A DNA stretch of 64,000 bases from Bacteroidales bacterium (GCA_024413595.1 JAKSUC010000009.1:1-64000), one strand, 5' to 3'; counted from the stretch's first letter, positions 9,157 to 17,176 are shown. Numbers and translations are program-made. The notes: generated from the letters alone by a model not told the origin.

Positions 9157-9891
9157 ATGAAAGAAGAATTAATAAAAAATTTTGTATCAAATCGAGATTA
9201 CACTTGGAAAGAAAAAATATATGACAAAGGAAAATATATCGGACAATTTTCGAAAGATAAACGCGAAGGTAAAGGAATAATGTATTACAACGATGGTTCG
9301 GTAAACTTTGGAGAATGGAAATATAATTATTTTCAGTCTGGGAAAATGATTTCTCCACAAAATGATATTTTTGAAGGAAAATATTCTGATGAAAAATCAC
9401 TTACTGGAATTTGTCATGCTCATGATGGTAGTATAATTTATGGAAGTTGGGTATATGGAAAATTGTTTGGTCATGCTACAAAAATTTTTCCTGAAAATCA
9501 TCCTAAAGGTTGTATAAAATTTTCTGGACTTTTTAATAATGATTTGCCAAATGGAATAGGAATGTTAACAACAAAACACGATTTATATTATGGAATTTGG
9601 GAAAACGGAAAACAAATTGCTGATTATAGAGATATAGACAATTCTCTAGAAAATGTAACAGACCGAACACGACAATTAATTATAGAATTAATATGTCCAG
9701 AACCTGAATTATTTTCATTTTCTAAATCTTTTACAAATGATTATAAAGCAAGCAAACAAGATTTACAAAATATCTTTTATGGTTGCGAAGGTGAATTTGG
9801 AATATTAATCAAAGAAACCGAAACAGAAAAAATAGAAAATACAAATCAACTTATAGAATTAATAATGAAAAAATTATCAGAATTGATTTAA
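9157..9891 (+). CDS. MORN-repeat protein
   Basis: A 244-residue cytoplasmic protein whose first two thirds are MORN repeats, recognisable as G-x-Y-x-G-x-(F/W) units: KGKYIGQFSKDKREGKGIMY, DGSVNFGEWKY, DIFEGKYSDEK, DGSIIYGSWVYG, IKFSGLFNNDLPNGIG and DLYYGIWENGK (about residues 25-165). The remaining 80 residues are helical and lack recognisable motifs. MORN repeats usually mediate protein or lipid contacts; no enzymatic domain is attached. The gene stands alone; promoter not obvious. Confidence 0.8.
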   Translation: MKEELIKNFVSNRDYTWKEKIYDKGKYIGQFSKDKREGKGIMYYNDGSVNFGEWKYNYFQSGKMISPQNDIFEGKYSDEKSLTGICHAHDGSIIYGSWVYGKLFGHATKIFPENHPKGCIKFSGLFNNDLPNGIGMLTTKHDLYYGIWENGKQIADYRDIDNSLENVTDRTRQLIIELICPEPELFSFSKSFTNDYKASKQDLQNIFYGCEGEFGILIKETETEKIENTNQLIELIMKKLSELI

Positions 9892-10344
9892 TAAAAATTT
9901 TAAATTCTAACCAAATATTATTATGTTATAATTCATTTCTATTTATTATTATAAAATATGGCGAAAAATTGACACTCTAAATATATACATACAATTATAA
10001 TACTTTTTTCATTCCTGGTATTAATTTGAATAACCAAGTAACTATAAAAGAAACAAAAGTAGCTAATATAGTACTATAAATTAATTTTAACACTACCGGC
10101 ATAACAAGACTATCAATTGCAAATTATATTGTCAATAATACAAAGTGTAAAATATTTTAACAAATAATATAAAATATAATTACAGATATATGACACCTAT
10201 AAAATAATTGGACAAAATCCACATTCCGAATTTTGCATTCAGTTTATTTTGTTAAAAAGCCATTAGGGCTGTCAAGATTTCCAAAAAAAATGCTATTATA
10301 GGGATGTGAAATTATATAGGTCTTGTGAAAATATTCTGATTCTT
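9892..10344. other. Gene-poor stretch at the left edge of the accessory island
   Basis: No full-length gene is visible. It holds a short hydrophobic reading frame on the minus strand (separate entry) and a region near 10190-10310 that is less AT-biased than the surroundings (around gccattagggctgtcaag) and looks like decayed coding or IS-derived DNA, but nothing there can be named. Confidence 0.4.
9995..10102 (-). pseudogene. Possible C-terminal remnant of a membrane protein
   Basis: A 35-codon frame ending in TAA, two membrane-spanning stretches rich in Ile/Leu/Val and a basic end (TWLFKLIPGMKKVL). The shape recalls the last helix of acyltransferase-3 type membrane proteins in this phylum, but the resemblance is weak. 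An in-frame stop lies just upstream, so if it is a remnant the rest of the gene is gone. Confidence 0.25.
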
Positions 10345-10379
10345 GTTCCTCAACTCGTTTTTTTTACCACTTAAGTAAC
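10345..10379. repeat. Degenerate copy of the 35-nt hairpin repeat
   Basis: Same length and order as the four good copies (GTTCC-arm, CAACTC, T-run, TACCACTTA, arm ending AAC, followed by GAAAAT), but with substitutions in both arms that break the stem. Confidence 0.7.
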
Positions 10380-10613
10380 GAAAATAGAAGATGGGAAACT
10401 AGGTAAAAATCTTAAATACAATCGTATAAAGTACTAAATTACCTAGAATAAACAAGATTATATTATGATTTTTTAGTCCATTTATTTCAATAAAAAAAAT
10501 AATAACAACAAATAAAAATTATTTATAATTCCAAAATTAGAAGTATTTTTTGTGGGTAATATTTTTTATCCTTTTATTTATCAACACACACTCTCTCATA
10601 GCCCCACAAAATT

Positions 10614-10699
10614 GTTCCCTAACTCATTTTTTTTACCACTTAGGGAACGAAAATCGTGATTTTTGTTCCCTAACTCGGATTTTTGGATAGTTAGGGAAC
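10614..10699. repeat. Left pair of 35-nt hairpin repeats bounding the island
   Basis: Two copies, at 10614-10648 and 10665-10699, each GTTCCCTAA, a 17-base middle and TTAGGGAAC, so each can fold as a 9-bp stem. The copies start 51 bases apart and are joined by GAAAATCGTGATTTTT. The same pair, same pitch and same joining sequence recurs at 17091-17176. Confidence 0.92.
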
Positions 10700-10724
10700 G
10701 AGAATCGGTGTTTTAACATAATTA

Positions 10725-10731
10725 AGGAGGT
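10725..10731 (+). promoter_or_regulatory. Strong Shine-Dalgarno ahead of the 30-codon ORF
   Basis: AAGGAGG lies a few bases before the ATG at 10736. Such full-length Shine-Dalgarno sites are rare in this window, where almost all starts are preceded only by A/T-rich sequence, so it marks this short frame as probably translated and probably foreign. Confidence 0.65.
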
Positions 10732-10735
10732 AACT

Positions 10736-10828
10736 ATGAAAAACTATTTCTATTGCTCTTGCTTCGAGATAGACATAACCTCGGCGACGAATGAGGAAAT
10801 TACACTTGTGGCGTTGAAGGTGGAGTGA
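10736..10828 (+). CDS. Small ORF (30 residues) with strong ribosome-binding site
   Basis: The frame reads MKNYFYCSCF, then EIDITSATNE and EITLVALKVE, ending in TGA. It is too short for routine gene finders. Support for it being real: a perfect Shine-Dalgarno, a G+C-richer base composition than its surroundings, and a hairpin plus T-run just after the stop. It starts 37 bases after the left repeat pair. Function unknown; it could be a small protein, a leader peptide, or the surviving start of a lost larger gene. Confidence 0.5.
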   Translation: MKNYFYCSCFEIDITSATNEEITLVALKVE

Positions 10829-10833
10829 GAAAG

Positions 10834-10857
10834 TGTGAAAAATATTCACGTTTTTTT
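10834..10857 (+). terminator. Terminator after the small ORF
   Basis: GTGAA, a five-base loop, TTCAC, then seven T residues beginning six bases after the small ORF's stop. Short stem, but the T-run is clear. Confidence 0.6.
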
Positions 10858-10890
10858 GATTGAAGAGAACTCCCAATTGAAAAAAATAAC

Positions 10891-10898
10891 TATCTTTG
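10891..10898 (+). promoter_or_regulatory. Probable promoter -7 box of the Gabija operon
   Basis: TATCTTTG matches the Bacteroidetes TAnnTTTG box and is correctly placed about 50 bases ahead of the first frame of the operon. The -33 TTG element is not convincing. Confidence 0.45.
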
Positions 10899-10951
10899 TA
10901 AAAAGGGCTTGAGTTTAAGGTCTATTAAATATTAATTTAAACTTGTTTACA

Positions 10952-11566
10952 ATGTTATCTATATTAGGAGGCATATTATTTATTATAATTATTTTTGTTT
11001 TGTTGGAGGCTTCAGCAAGCAAAGGAAATCCCAAAGAAAAGTTGAACTCGGCAGTAATTACTGTTGCCTCAGAGGTTGCTGGCGGTGTAATCAATACTGC
11101 CAATACAATACTGGAAAGTTCTTCTGAGAAAGAGGTTCGACTTGCGAAGGAATATGTATGGCATAGAAACTGTGACATTTAAAATTATAATAGTTATCTT
11201 AACAGAAAGTCTATTAAGGATTTAATTGGGGTTGAAGAACAATTATCTAAGAAATTAAAAGTATTGAATATACCAGAAAAGAAGTGGACAAAAGTAGCAA
11301 GAATGCTATTGCTTATTGGGGTAATTGTTCATATCGAAGGAGAAACCAAAACAGGTAATGATATATATAGTGTACATTTTAGGGAAAGGATATTGGAGGA
11401 TTATAAAGATGGAGGATTATATAATGTACCGCTTTTATTGAAGGCTCTTAAGGTCTTGAAAATCCCAGTTCGGGAATGGATTAAATATGGTAATATCGTT
11501 ATTGATATGCACAACTTAAGAAACGATCCAGATTTCAAGAAATATTCTTTGATATTTGATTCTTAA
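10952..11566 (+). pseudogene. Unknown island gene interrupted by one in-frame stop
   Basis: Two frames, 10952-11182 and one ending at 11566, lie in the same reading frame and are separated by a single TAA at 11180-11182; the codons between the stop and the next possible start (11264, a TTG) remain open and look protein-like (SIKDLIGVEEQLSKKLKV). Read through, they give about 204 residues: an N-terminal membrane helix (LSILGGILFIIIIFVLLEA), a linker, then a soluble domain ending HNLRNDPDFKKYSLIFDS. The simplest reading is one gene broken by a nonsense mutation; two separate short genes is the alternative. It directly precedes gajA in the same orientation. No family recognised. Confidence 0.5.
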
Positions 11567-11629
11567 ATGTATTCTTTTTTGAGATTTAAGATCAATTGGT
11601 ATAGTTTAAATAATTATATAATTATTATT

Positions 11630-13525
11630 ATGTATTTATCTAGAATTGAAATAACAAATTACAAGGGAATTGATCATTTAGTAGTTAATTTCAATTCCTC
11701 TCTAAATGTAGTTATTGGTAGTAATGGCTGTTGTAAATCATCGTTAATTGATGCTATAAGATTATTTTATTGCATTGGCGATAAAGACCAAGACTTGAGT
11801 GTGGATATTGATGATTTTCATATCCATTTTAATGATGATGGTTCATATTCACAAGCAGATAAAATAACTATTGATTATACTTTTGAGGAATTATCTGATT
11901 CTCAGAAGGGGGCTTATATAAATTATTTGTGTGATATTGACCATAAAATTGTTGCACAAGTTAGATTAGAATATTCTAAAATTGAAAACAATAGAATACA
12001 AAGAAGATGTGTGCCTGGAAATCCTGATAATTCTGTTTCTTTGGATTATAATACCCTTTCTTTGTTTAAATCCTATTATCTTGGAGCTGTTAGGGATAGC
12101 ACAAAAGATTTGATGAGCACAAAGAATAATTTGTTAGGAAATGTTATCAGAAGGAAGATTAACCAAAACAATTCTGCAAATGATATTAGGAATATTATAA
12201 AGCAGGCTAATGAAACTTTGTTGGATAGGGAAGAGGTTAAATCAACACGAAAGGGTGTTAATGAAAATATGTCAAATATTTTCAAGCACGATTATGATGA
12301 AGTTGATTTAAAAATTGAAGACAATAGGATTGAATATATCGTTAATGCAATTAAGCCTATTTTGAAGTTGGGACACGACAAAGAGATGAAGTTGTGGCAA
12401 AATAGTTTGGGGTATAATAATTTGATATACATAGCCACTGTATTAAGCGATATTAAAGATAATTATGACAATGATAAGGATGAAATATACGCATTGTTTA
12501 TTGAAGAACCTGAAGCTCATCTACATACTCAACTTCAATTAAATTTATATAGTTTTTTGGTGAATGCTAGTTATATTGAAAATTCTCAATTATTCATTAC
12601 AACTCATTCTCCTACGTTAACTTCACGAATTCCGTTGGACAATCTTTTCGTGTTGAATAGAAATATTGTTAGATTATCTGACTGTTTCTTAGAACGTGAA
12701 AATGAAAATATAATTTGTGATGTGGTGGGGCAAAATAAAATTGATGATAGTAAGTCTAAAAAATATATGAAGATGTTAGAACGGTATTTAGATGTTACTC
12801 GTTCTCAAATGCTTTATGCTCGTGGTTGCGTTTTTATTGAAGGTATTTCAGAGGCACTTTTAATAGATGTGTTTTCTGAAGTTATTAACAAAAAATTGAG
12901 TGACAAACAAATTGAAATTGTTGATACAGGAGGAACTGCGTTTGCTCAATTTCTGATGTTATATAATTCAAGCGACTCTAACAGGAGATTGTCTAACAAG
13001 GTAGCAGTTATTACTGATGGTGATCAGTTTACTGATTCAAAAAACAAAGAATATTCATTAGACAAACTTATCGCCGATGATTTTGCTAAATTGTATGAAT
13101 TGAGAGAGAATATAAAAAATGGTCAGTCAAATAAACGAGTTGCTAATTTGAGAAGCATTTCAAATAATCAAGAAACAATTTTGATTTGCGAAGGCTATAA
13201 AACATTAGAATATCAAATATGTTTGGCTAATATAGGAAATTATATTTCAGAGGTTAAATTAAATGAATTGTATTTGTTTATTAAAAATAATTATAAAAAT
13301 CAGTATGTAAAGATTGAGGATTTTATTAATTCGAAAGCTGGTATTGATTTGCAGGATGATGATAAAATGGACATTGCCATTTTATTGTGGAAATGTATTC
13401 CTCAGAAGTCAACCTTTGCTCAAGATTTGTCGATGCATTTGAAGGACAAGTTAATAAATAGTTCTTCCTTCAATTTTAATGTGCCTGATTATATAATTGA
13501 CGCTATTAATCATTTAACTATTTAG
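11630..13525 (+). CDS. gajA: Gabija nuclease GajA (OLD-family ATPase with TOPRIM domain)
   Basis: A 631-residue protein with an ABC/SMC-like ATPase followed by a TOPRIM nuclease, the OLD-family layout of GajA, the DNA-cleaving subunit of the Gabija anti-phage complex. Visible motifs: N-terminal MYLSRIEITNYKGID; Walker A GSNGCCKSS at 30-38; signature region NSLGYNNLIYIA; Walker B ALFIEEPEAHLH near 290; switch histidine ITTHSPTL; TOPRIM glutamate FIEGISEALL near 400 and acidic pair ITDGDQF near 462. The residue before the Walker A lysine is Cys where Gly is usual. The ATG at 11630 is chosen over an upstream in-frame start because only from there does the sequence fit the family. gajB follows after 3 bases. 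The order ATPase/TOPRIM then UvrD-like helicase is diagnostic for Gabija. Confidence 0.9.
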   Translation: MYLSRIEITNYKGIDHLVVNFNSSLNVVIGSNGCCKSSLIDAIRLFYCIGDKDQDLSVDIDDFHIHFNDDGSYSQADKITIDYTFEELSDSQKGAYINYLCDIDHKIVAQVRLEYSKIENNRIQRRCVPGNPDNSVSLDYNTLSLFKSYYLGAVRDSTKDLMSTKNNLLGNVIRRKINQNNSANDIRNIIKQANETLLDREEVKSTRKGVNENMSNIFKHDYDEVDLKIEDNRIEYIVNAIKPILKLGHDKEMKLWQNSLGYNNLIYIATVLSDIKDNYDNDKDEIYALFIEEPEAHLHTQLQLNLYSFLVNASYIENSQLFITTHSPTLTSRIPLDNLFVLNRNIVRLSDCFLERENENIICDVVGQNKIDDSKSKKYMKMLERYLDVTRSQMLYARGCVFIEGISEALLIDVFSEVINKKLSDKQIEIVDTGGTAFAQFLMLYNSSDSNRRLSNKVAVITDGDQFTDSKNKEYSLDKLIADDFAKLYELRENIKNGQSNKRVANLRSISNNQETILICEGYKTLEYQICLANIGNYISEVKLNELYLFIKNNYKNQYVKIEDFINSKAGIDLQDDDKMDIAILLWKCIPQKSTFAQDLSMHLKDKLINSSSFNFNVPDYIIDAINHLTI

Positions 13526-13528
13526 AGT

Positions 13529-15295
13529 ATGGATTATGAATTGACGGAAGAAAGACAACGTTATTTAGACGCAAGAGGTCGTATTGTATTGTCTGCGTGC
13601 CCTGGTAGCGGGAAAACTACTAGTGTTGTTAAAAAATTAAAATATTTGGCAGAAGAATGTCAACAGAAATATGGACATTATAGAGGGATTGCTTGTCTTT
13701 CATTTACAAACAAGGCTTGTGATGAAATAAAAAGCAAATACCAATTGATGCATAATGAAAATTTTGCATTTCCGAATATTGTGTCTACTATTGATAGTTT
13801 TATTTTTGAATATATTGTTTCTCCATTTTGGAAATGTTCTAATTTGGTCCATTATAAACCTTTTGTTACAAATGATGGAGAATTTATACATAGCTTGTAT
13901 TTTGCCACAAATTCAGAAGGAGAAAGGTTTCCTTTGGTCGGAAGACAACAAATACATATAATGCCTCCGGAAAAAACTTCTTTGGGTATAAATGCAAGAT
14001 ATTTTGGTAATAAAAAGGTTGAAAAGGAAGACGAAAAAGAATATATAGAGAGCATTGTTAAATATAGAATGAGAAAGGGTGTTATTAATAGTAATGATGC
14101 TTTGTATCTTGCCAATTTAATTATGCACAATAATCCAGAAATTGCAAAAGTAATTATTTCTAGATTCCCTTATGTAATAATTGATGAAGCGCAGGATACT
14201 TCATTGATGCAGAATAATCTGTTTAGTATATTGGTTGAGGCTGGGTTAAGTAATATTGAATATATAGGTGATAGTTATCAAGCTATATACGAATGGCGAG
14301 ATGCTAATCCTCAATTTTTTAGTGACTTGTTGGCGGATGATTCCTTTCAGAAATTAGTTTTGTCTGAGAATAGAAGGTCCGTTCAACGTATTATTGATAT
14401 GTATAGTAAGATAAGGACTGACTCTGATGCGCCAATTATTTCACATAATGTTATTGATCGCAACATACCAATAAAAGTATATTTTTATAACAATGAAAAT
14501 TTGTCTCTGGTTATAAATGATTATTTAGAAATATGTAAATCAAATTCATTGTCAAATTGTCATATATTAGTTAGAGGTAATAGTTTTATTGGAAATTATC
14601 TAAACACAAGACAGCAGGTTGCTTATTGGAAATCTGATATCCCATATATGTTAATTGATGTTTTGGATAATTATAAAAGATGTAACTATTCAGAGGCCGT
14701 TTATATATTAAAAAAGATTTTTGTAAAATTAGTTTTCCCAACAGATTTTACAAAACAAAAAGAATATTTATCAGAAAATAATTGTAATGAAAATTCTAAA
14801 TTAATGGCTATTCTACCATTGATACCTACTTTGGAAGAGACTTTTGAGAATTGGACTTCAAAATCACAAATAGTATTGAAAAATTGTATGGGTTTAGAGC
14901 AGGAACCTGATTTTTCTCCCAAAAAGCGAATTGATGGATTTCGTATTGCTGAATTAAAACGTCAATCTTTATCTCAATATTATTCTAACAATACCAATTC
15001 TCAAATTCCAATTGAAACCATTCATTCTTCTAAGGGTGCTTCTTATGGAGGTGTACTTCTCGTTTTATCAAAGAATAGTGCTGGTAATAATATTTCTTTG
15101 AGTGAGTTTAAAAGAAATGGGAACGAAATATCGGAAAAGCAAAGGTTGGTTTATGTAGCTTGTTCAAGAGCTGAACAATTTTTAGCGTTAGCAATTCCAG
15201 ATAGTGTGAGCGAGTCTCAAGTCATAGAAACATTAGGAGTGAATGCTGATAATATATCAAGAGTTGGAATTCAAATGCGTTTGAATTTAACGTAA
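13529..15295 (+). CDS. gajB: Gabija helicase GajB (UvrD/Rep-type)
   Basis: A 588-residue superfamily 1A helicase: Walker A ACPGSGKTT (about 23-31), motif Ia CLSFTNKACDEIK, motif II VIIDEAQD near 217, motif III YIGDSYQAIYEWR, motif IV LSENRR, motif V ETIHSSKGASYGG and motif VI YVACSRAEQFLALA near 545. In Gabija the UvrD-like GajB binds GajA and, by current models, senses DNA or nucleotide changes during infection and activates cleavage. It is somewhat longer than the best studied GajB proteins (about 500 residues). It starts 3 bases after gajA. No lesions seen, so the pair should be functional provided the unusual GajA Walker A tolerates its Cys. Confidence 0.9.
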   Translation: MDYELTEERQRYLDARGRIVLSACPGSGKTTSVVKKLKYLAEECQQKYGHYRGIACLSFTNKACDEIKSKYQLMHNENFAFPNIVSTIDSFIFEYIVSPFWKCSNLVHYKPFVTNDGEFIHSLYFATNSEGERFPLVGRQQIHIMPPEKTSLGINARYFGNKKVEKEDEKEYIESIVKYRMRKGVINSNDALYLANLIMHNNPEIAKVIISRFPYVIIDEAQDTSLMQNNLFSILVEAGLSNIEYIGDSYQAIYEWRDANPQFFSDLLADDSFQKLVLSENRRSVQRIIDMYSKIRTDSDAPIISHNVIDRNIPIKVYFYNNENLSLVINDYLEICKSNSLSNCHILVRGNSFIGNYLNTRQQVAYWKSDIPYMLIDVLDNYKRCNYSEAVYILKKIFVKLVFPTDFTKQKEYLSENNCNENSKLMAILPLIPTLEETFENWTSKSQIVLKNCMGLEQEPDFSPKKRIDGFRIAELKRQSLSQYYSNNTNSQIPIETIHSSKGASYGGVLLVLSKNSAGNNISLSEFKRNGNEISEKQRLVYVACSRAEQFLALAIPDSVSESQVIETLGVNADNISRVGIQMRLNLT

Positions 15296-15346
15296 AAATT
15301 AGATAATTCACATTATTTTTGATGTTTAGTTATTGAATGCCGAACT

Positions 15347-15613
15347 ATGACCCCAACCAATTCTACAATATTCCAATCTGCCTTGGATTCGATTCCTGAG
15401 GAAGTGAATATCCAGGTGAACTTGTCGTTTGACATTGCCGACAAGATTGCAGAGATTCTGTCGAGGCAAAATATGACTCAACGTGATTTCGCAAAGAAAA
15501 TCAAGCGGTCGGAGGCTGAGGTTTCTCGCTGGCTTAGCGGTACGCATAATTTCACGTTGTCAACAATCGCCAAAATCTCTGCGGTGTTGGGAGAAAAAAT
15601 TGTACGGGTTTAA
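15347..15613 (+). CDS. XRE-family HTH protein (HigA-like, orphan)
   Basis: An 88-residue protein with a Cro/XRE helix-turn-helix in the C-terminal half (LSRQNMTQRDFAKKI, then SEAEVSRWLSGTHNFTLSTIAKISAVLG), the pattern seen in HigA/RelB-type antitoxins and small regulators. No toxin-sized frame is adjacent: upstream is gajB, downstream the convergent ATPase. Its base composition is much richer in G+C than gajB, so it arrived separately. It could be the stranded antitoxin of a lost module or the partner or regulator of the ATPase next to it. Confidence 0.8.
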   Translation: MTPTNSTIFQSALDSIPEEVNIQVNLSFDIADKIAEILSRQNMTQRDFAKKIKRSEAEVSRWLSGTHNFTLSTIAKISAVLGEKIVRV

Positions 15614-15623
15614 TCCCCCCTCT

Positions 15624-17039
15624 CTATTCCGCCACAAACAAATCATCGGTCACAATCTCGTTTTGGATGTTTCCGCTGTATTCGTTTCGTTTTAGACCGT
15701 ATGTGGTCACCATTGTCAGGTACAGCGATTTCTTGGTTCCTGAGAGAATCCGGAACTGTTCGCGACGCTCCCTCAGGTGCTCGTCGTAGCGCTTGTCGAT
15801 GGTGTATTCCGATTGTGAGAATTTCATCTCGCAAAGGTTTATCACCTGGTCTCTGCGGTCGATGAGGAGGTCTATCTGGAAATCCTTGTTCTTGTATGCG
15901 AATGCGTTGGTCTCCACTCCAAGTATGCCCAACTTGTTTTTTATTTGCCAGATGTGGTGCAGACAGACTTGCTCGAATGCGTATCCCGACCAGGCTCTTC
16001 TTGATGGTGAGTCTGTCATATTCGACCAGTGGTTCTTGTCGTTTCCCGAATATCCCTTTACATAGCGGAGGTAATATAGCGAGAAGAGGTCGCTGAGTTG
16101 GTAAATAACCTCGCGCTTCTTTTTGCCAAACGAGTTGTATGACCTGATGAAGTCGCTGTCTATCAAATCGTTGAGAATATACGACAGTTTTCCGCCGTCA
16201 GGAATTTTCAATGACTCCTTGATTTCCAGACGCGACATTCCTATGGCTTTCTGCGCCAGAAGTTCAATCACGTTTTTGCAGATTGTGGACTCTTTGAATA
16301 GCGACGAGAACAGGAAATTGTATTCGGTTTTCAGTTTGGCGTTGTCGTAGAAAAACAGTCTGTCGATGTTCTGACTTAGAGAGAACTCTTTCTCCAACAT
16401 ACTCAGGTACAATGGAATACCGCCCAAAATCATATAGGCTTCAAGTATCTGATACCTGTTGAGAGCCAGGCCGTTGCATTTAAGGTATTCCTCGGTTTCG
16501 GCAAGGTTGAATGGCGCAAGGTACATTGTCTGCGTCATTCTGTTGTATAGTCCACCCTTGTTGCCGAAAAGTTTGTCCCTCATCCACGTGGTTGCCGAAC
16601 CGCAGACTATCATCATTATTTTTTTGTTGGCTGACGCGTAACTGTTCCAGAAATATTCAAACGCTCTCAGAAATTCCGATTTCTGAGTATCGATCCAGGG
16701 AAGTTCGTCGAGGAATATCAGGATTCTGTCCTTGTGGCTCAATGTCTCTATGTAGTCCTTGAGCATAGCCAGGGCGTCGAACCAGTTTTTGAATTTTGGT
16801 AATTTCTGATTGGAGTATTCGGTAAGTTGTCTCCAAAATTCATTCAACTGTTCGGTCTTGCTACCTTTGTATATTCCTGTAAAATAGAAATCGAATTCGT
16901 TGTTGAAGAACTCTTTTACAAGATAAGTCTTGCCCACTCGTCGACGACCGTAAATCGCCACGAATTCCGTCTTGCCCGAGTTGTAGAGTTTCCTCAGTTG
17001 CGCTTTCTCGAATGATCTTCCTACCAATAGTTTTCCCAT
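15624..17039 (-). CDS. AAA/STAND-like ATPase with DUF234 nuclease-like tail
   Basis: A 471-residue protein of the COG1672 'archaeal-type ATPase' group common in Bacteroidetes. Walker A YGRRRVGKTYLV at about 30-41, Walker B ILIFLDELPWID near 106-117, sensor-like MIVCGSATTWM, a winged-helix region (about 260-320, ELLAQKAIGMSRLEIKESL), then the DUF234 domain, whose FQIDLLIDRRDQVINLCEMK carries the D...ExK pattern of PD-(D/E)XK nucleases. These proteins are frequent in genomic islands and are suspected of defence or selfish roles, but function is not established. The G+C content is conspicuously high compared with the rest of the window. Convergent with the HTH gene, 10 bases apart; the right-hand hairpin repeats begin about 50 bases upstream of its start. 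Confidence 0.85.
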   Translation of the reverse strand: MGKLLVGRSFEKAQLRKLYNSGKTEFVAIYGRRRVGKTYLVKEFFNNEFDFYFTGIYKGSKTEQLNEFWRQLTEYSNQKLPKFKNWFDALAMLKDYIETLSHKDRILIFLDELPWIDTQKSEFLRAFEYFWNSYASANKKIMMIVCGSATTWMRDKLFGNKGGLYNRMTQTMYLAPFNLAETEEYLKCNGLALNRYQILEAYMILGGIPLYLSMLEKEFSLSQNIDRLFFYDNAKLKTEYNFLFSSLFKESTICKNVIELLAQKAIGMSRLEIKESLKIPDGGKLSYILNDLIDSDFIRSYNSFGKKKREVIYQLSDLFSLYYLRYVKGYSGNDKNHWSNMTDSPSRRAWSGYAFEQVCLHHIWQIKNKLGILGVETNAFAYKNKDFQIDLLIDRRDQVINLCEMKFSQSEYTIDKRYDEHLRERREQFRILSGTKKSLYLTMVTTYGLKRNEYSGNIQNEIVTDDLFVAE

Positions 17040-17061
17040 AGCCGAATTAATTATTTGAGCG

Positions 17062-17069
17062 CAAAGATA
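17062..17069 (-). promoter_or_regulatory. Probable promoter -7 box of the DUF234 ATPase gene
   Basis: On the minus strand TATCTTTG occurs 22 bases before the ATG, matching the phylum's TAnnTTTG box. The right-hand hairpin pair lies just upstream of it. Confidence 0.55.
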
Positions 17070-17090
17070 AACAAAAATATTCGGATTTTT

Positions 17091-17176
17091 GTTCCCTAAC
17101 TCGATTTTTTTACCACTTAGGGAACGAAAATCGTGATTTTTGTTCCCTAACTCGGGGTTTTTACCACTTAGGGAAC
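17091..17176. repeat. Right pair of 35-nt hairpin repeats bounding the island
   Basis: Copies at 17091-17125 and 17142-17176, each with GTTCCCTAA and TTAGGGAAC arms, start 51 bases apart and are joined by GAAAATCGTGATTTTT, the same as the left pair. Over roughly 95 bases the two pairs are near-identical and in direct orientation. Confidence 0.92.

Larger units (their letters stand above)
10614..17176. mobile_element. Repeat-bounded accessory (defence) island carrying Gabija
   Basis: A 6.5-kb segment lying between direct copies of a paired-hairpin repeat and containing only accessory genes: a small ORF, an interrupted gene, gajA, gajB, an orphan HTH gene and a DUF234-type ATPase. Codon and base usage differ from the flanking core genes: more AGG and TTG codons in gajAB, and clearly higher G+C in the HTH and ATPase genes. 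No integrase, transposase or tRNA-type attachment site is visible, so the mode of movement is unknown; homologous recombination between repeats is one possibility (inferred). Confidence 0.6.

Noticed and set aside
10190-10310. Insertion-sequence end or transposase remnant
   Set aside because: Composition hints at foreign DNA, but no terminal inverted repeat, target duplication or transposase motif could be identified.
10345-10699. CRISPR array formed by the 35-nt repeats
   Set aside because: Only three copies, irregular spacing, palindromic with a conserved rather than variable joining sequence, and no cas genes.
11180-11182. Programmed stop-codon readthrough in the gene ahead of gajA
   Set aside because: No slippery site, SECIS-like or pyrrolysine element is visible after the TAA; a plain nonsense mutation is simpler.
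15326-17015. Several open frames on the opposite strands of the HTH and DUF234 ATPase genes
   Set aside because: They arise because this G+C-rich stretch has few stop codons in any frame; their translations lack domain patterns, while the chosen frames carry complete Walker and HTH motifs.
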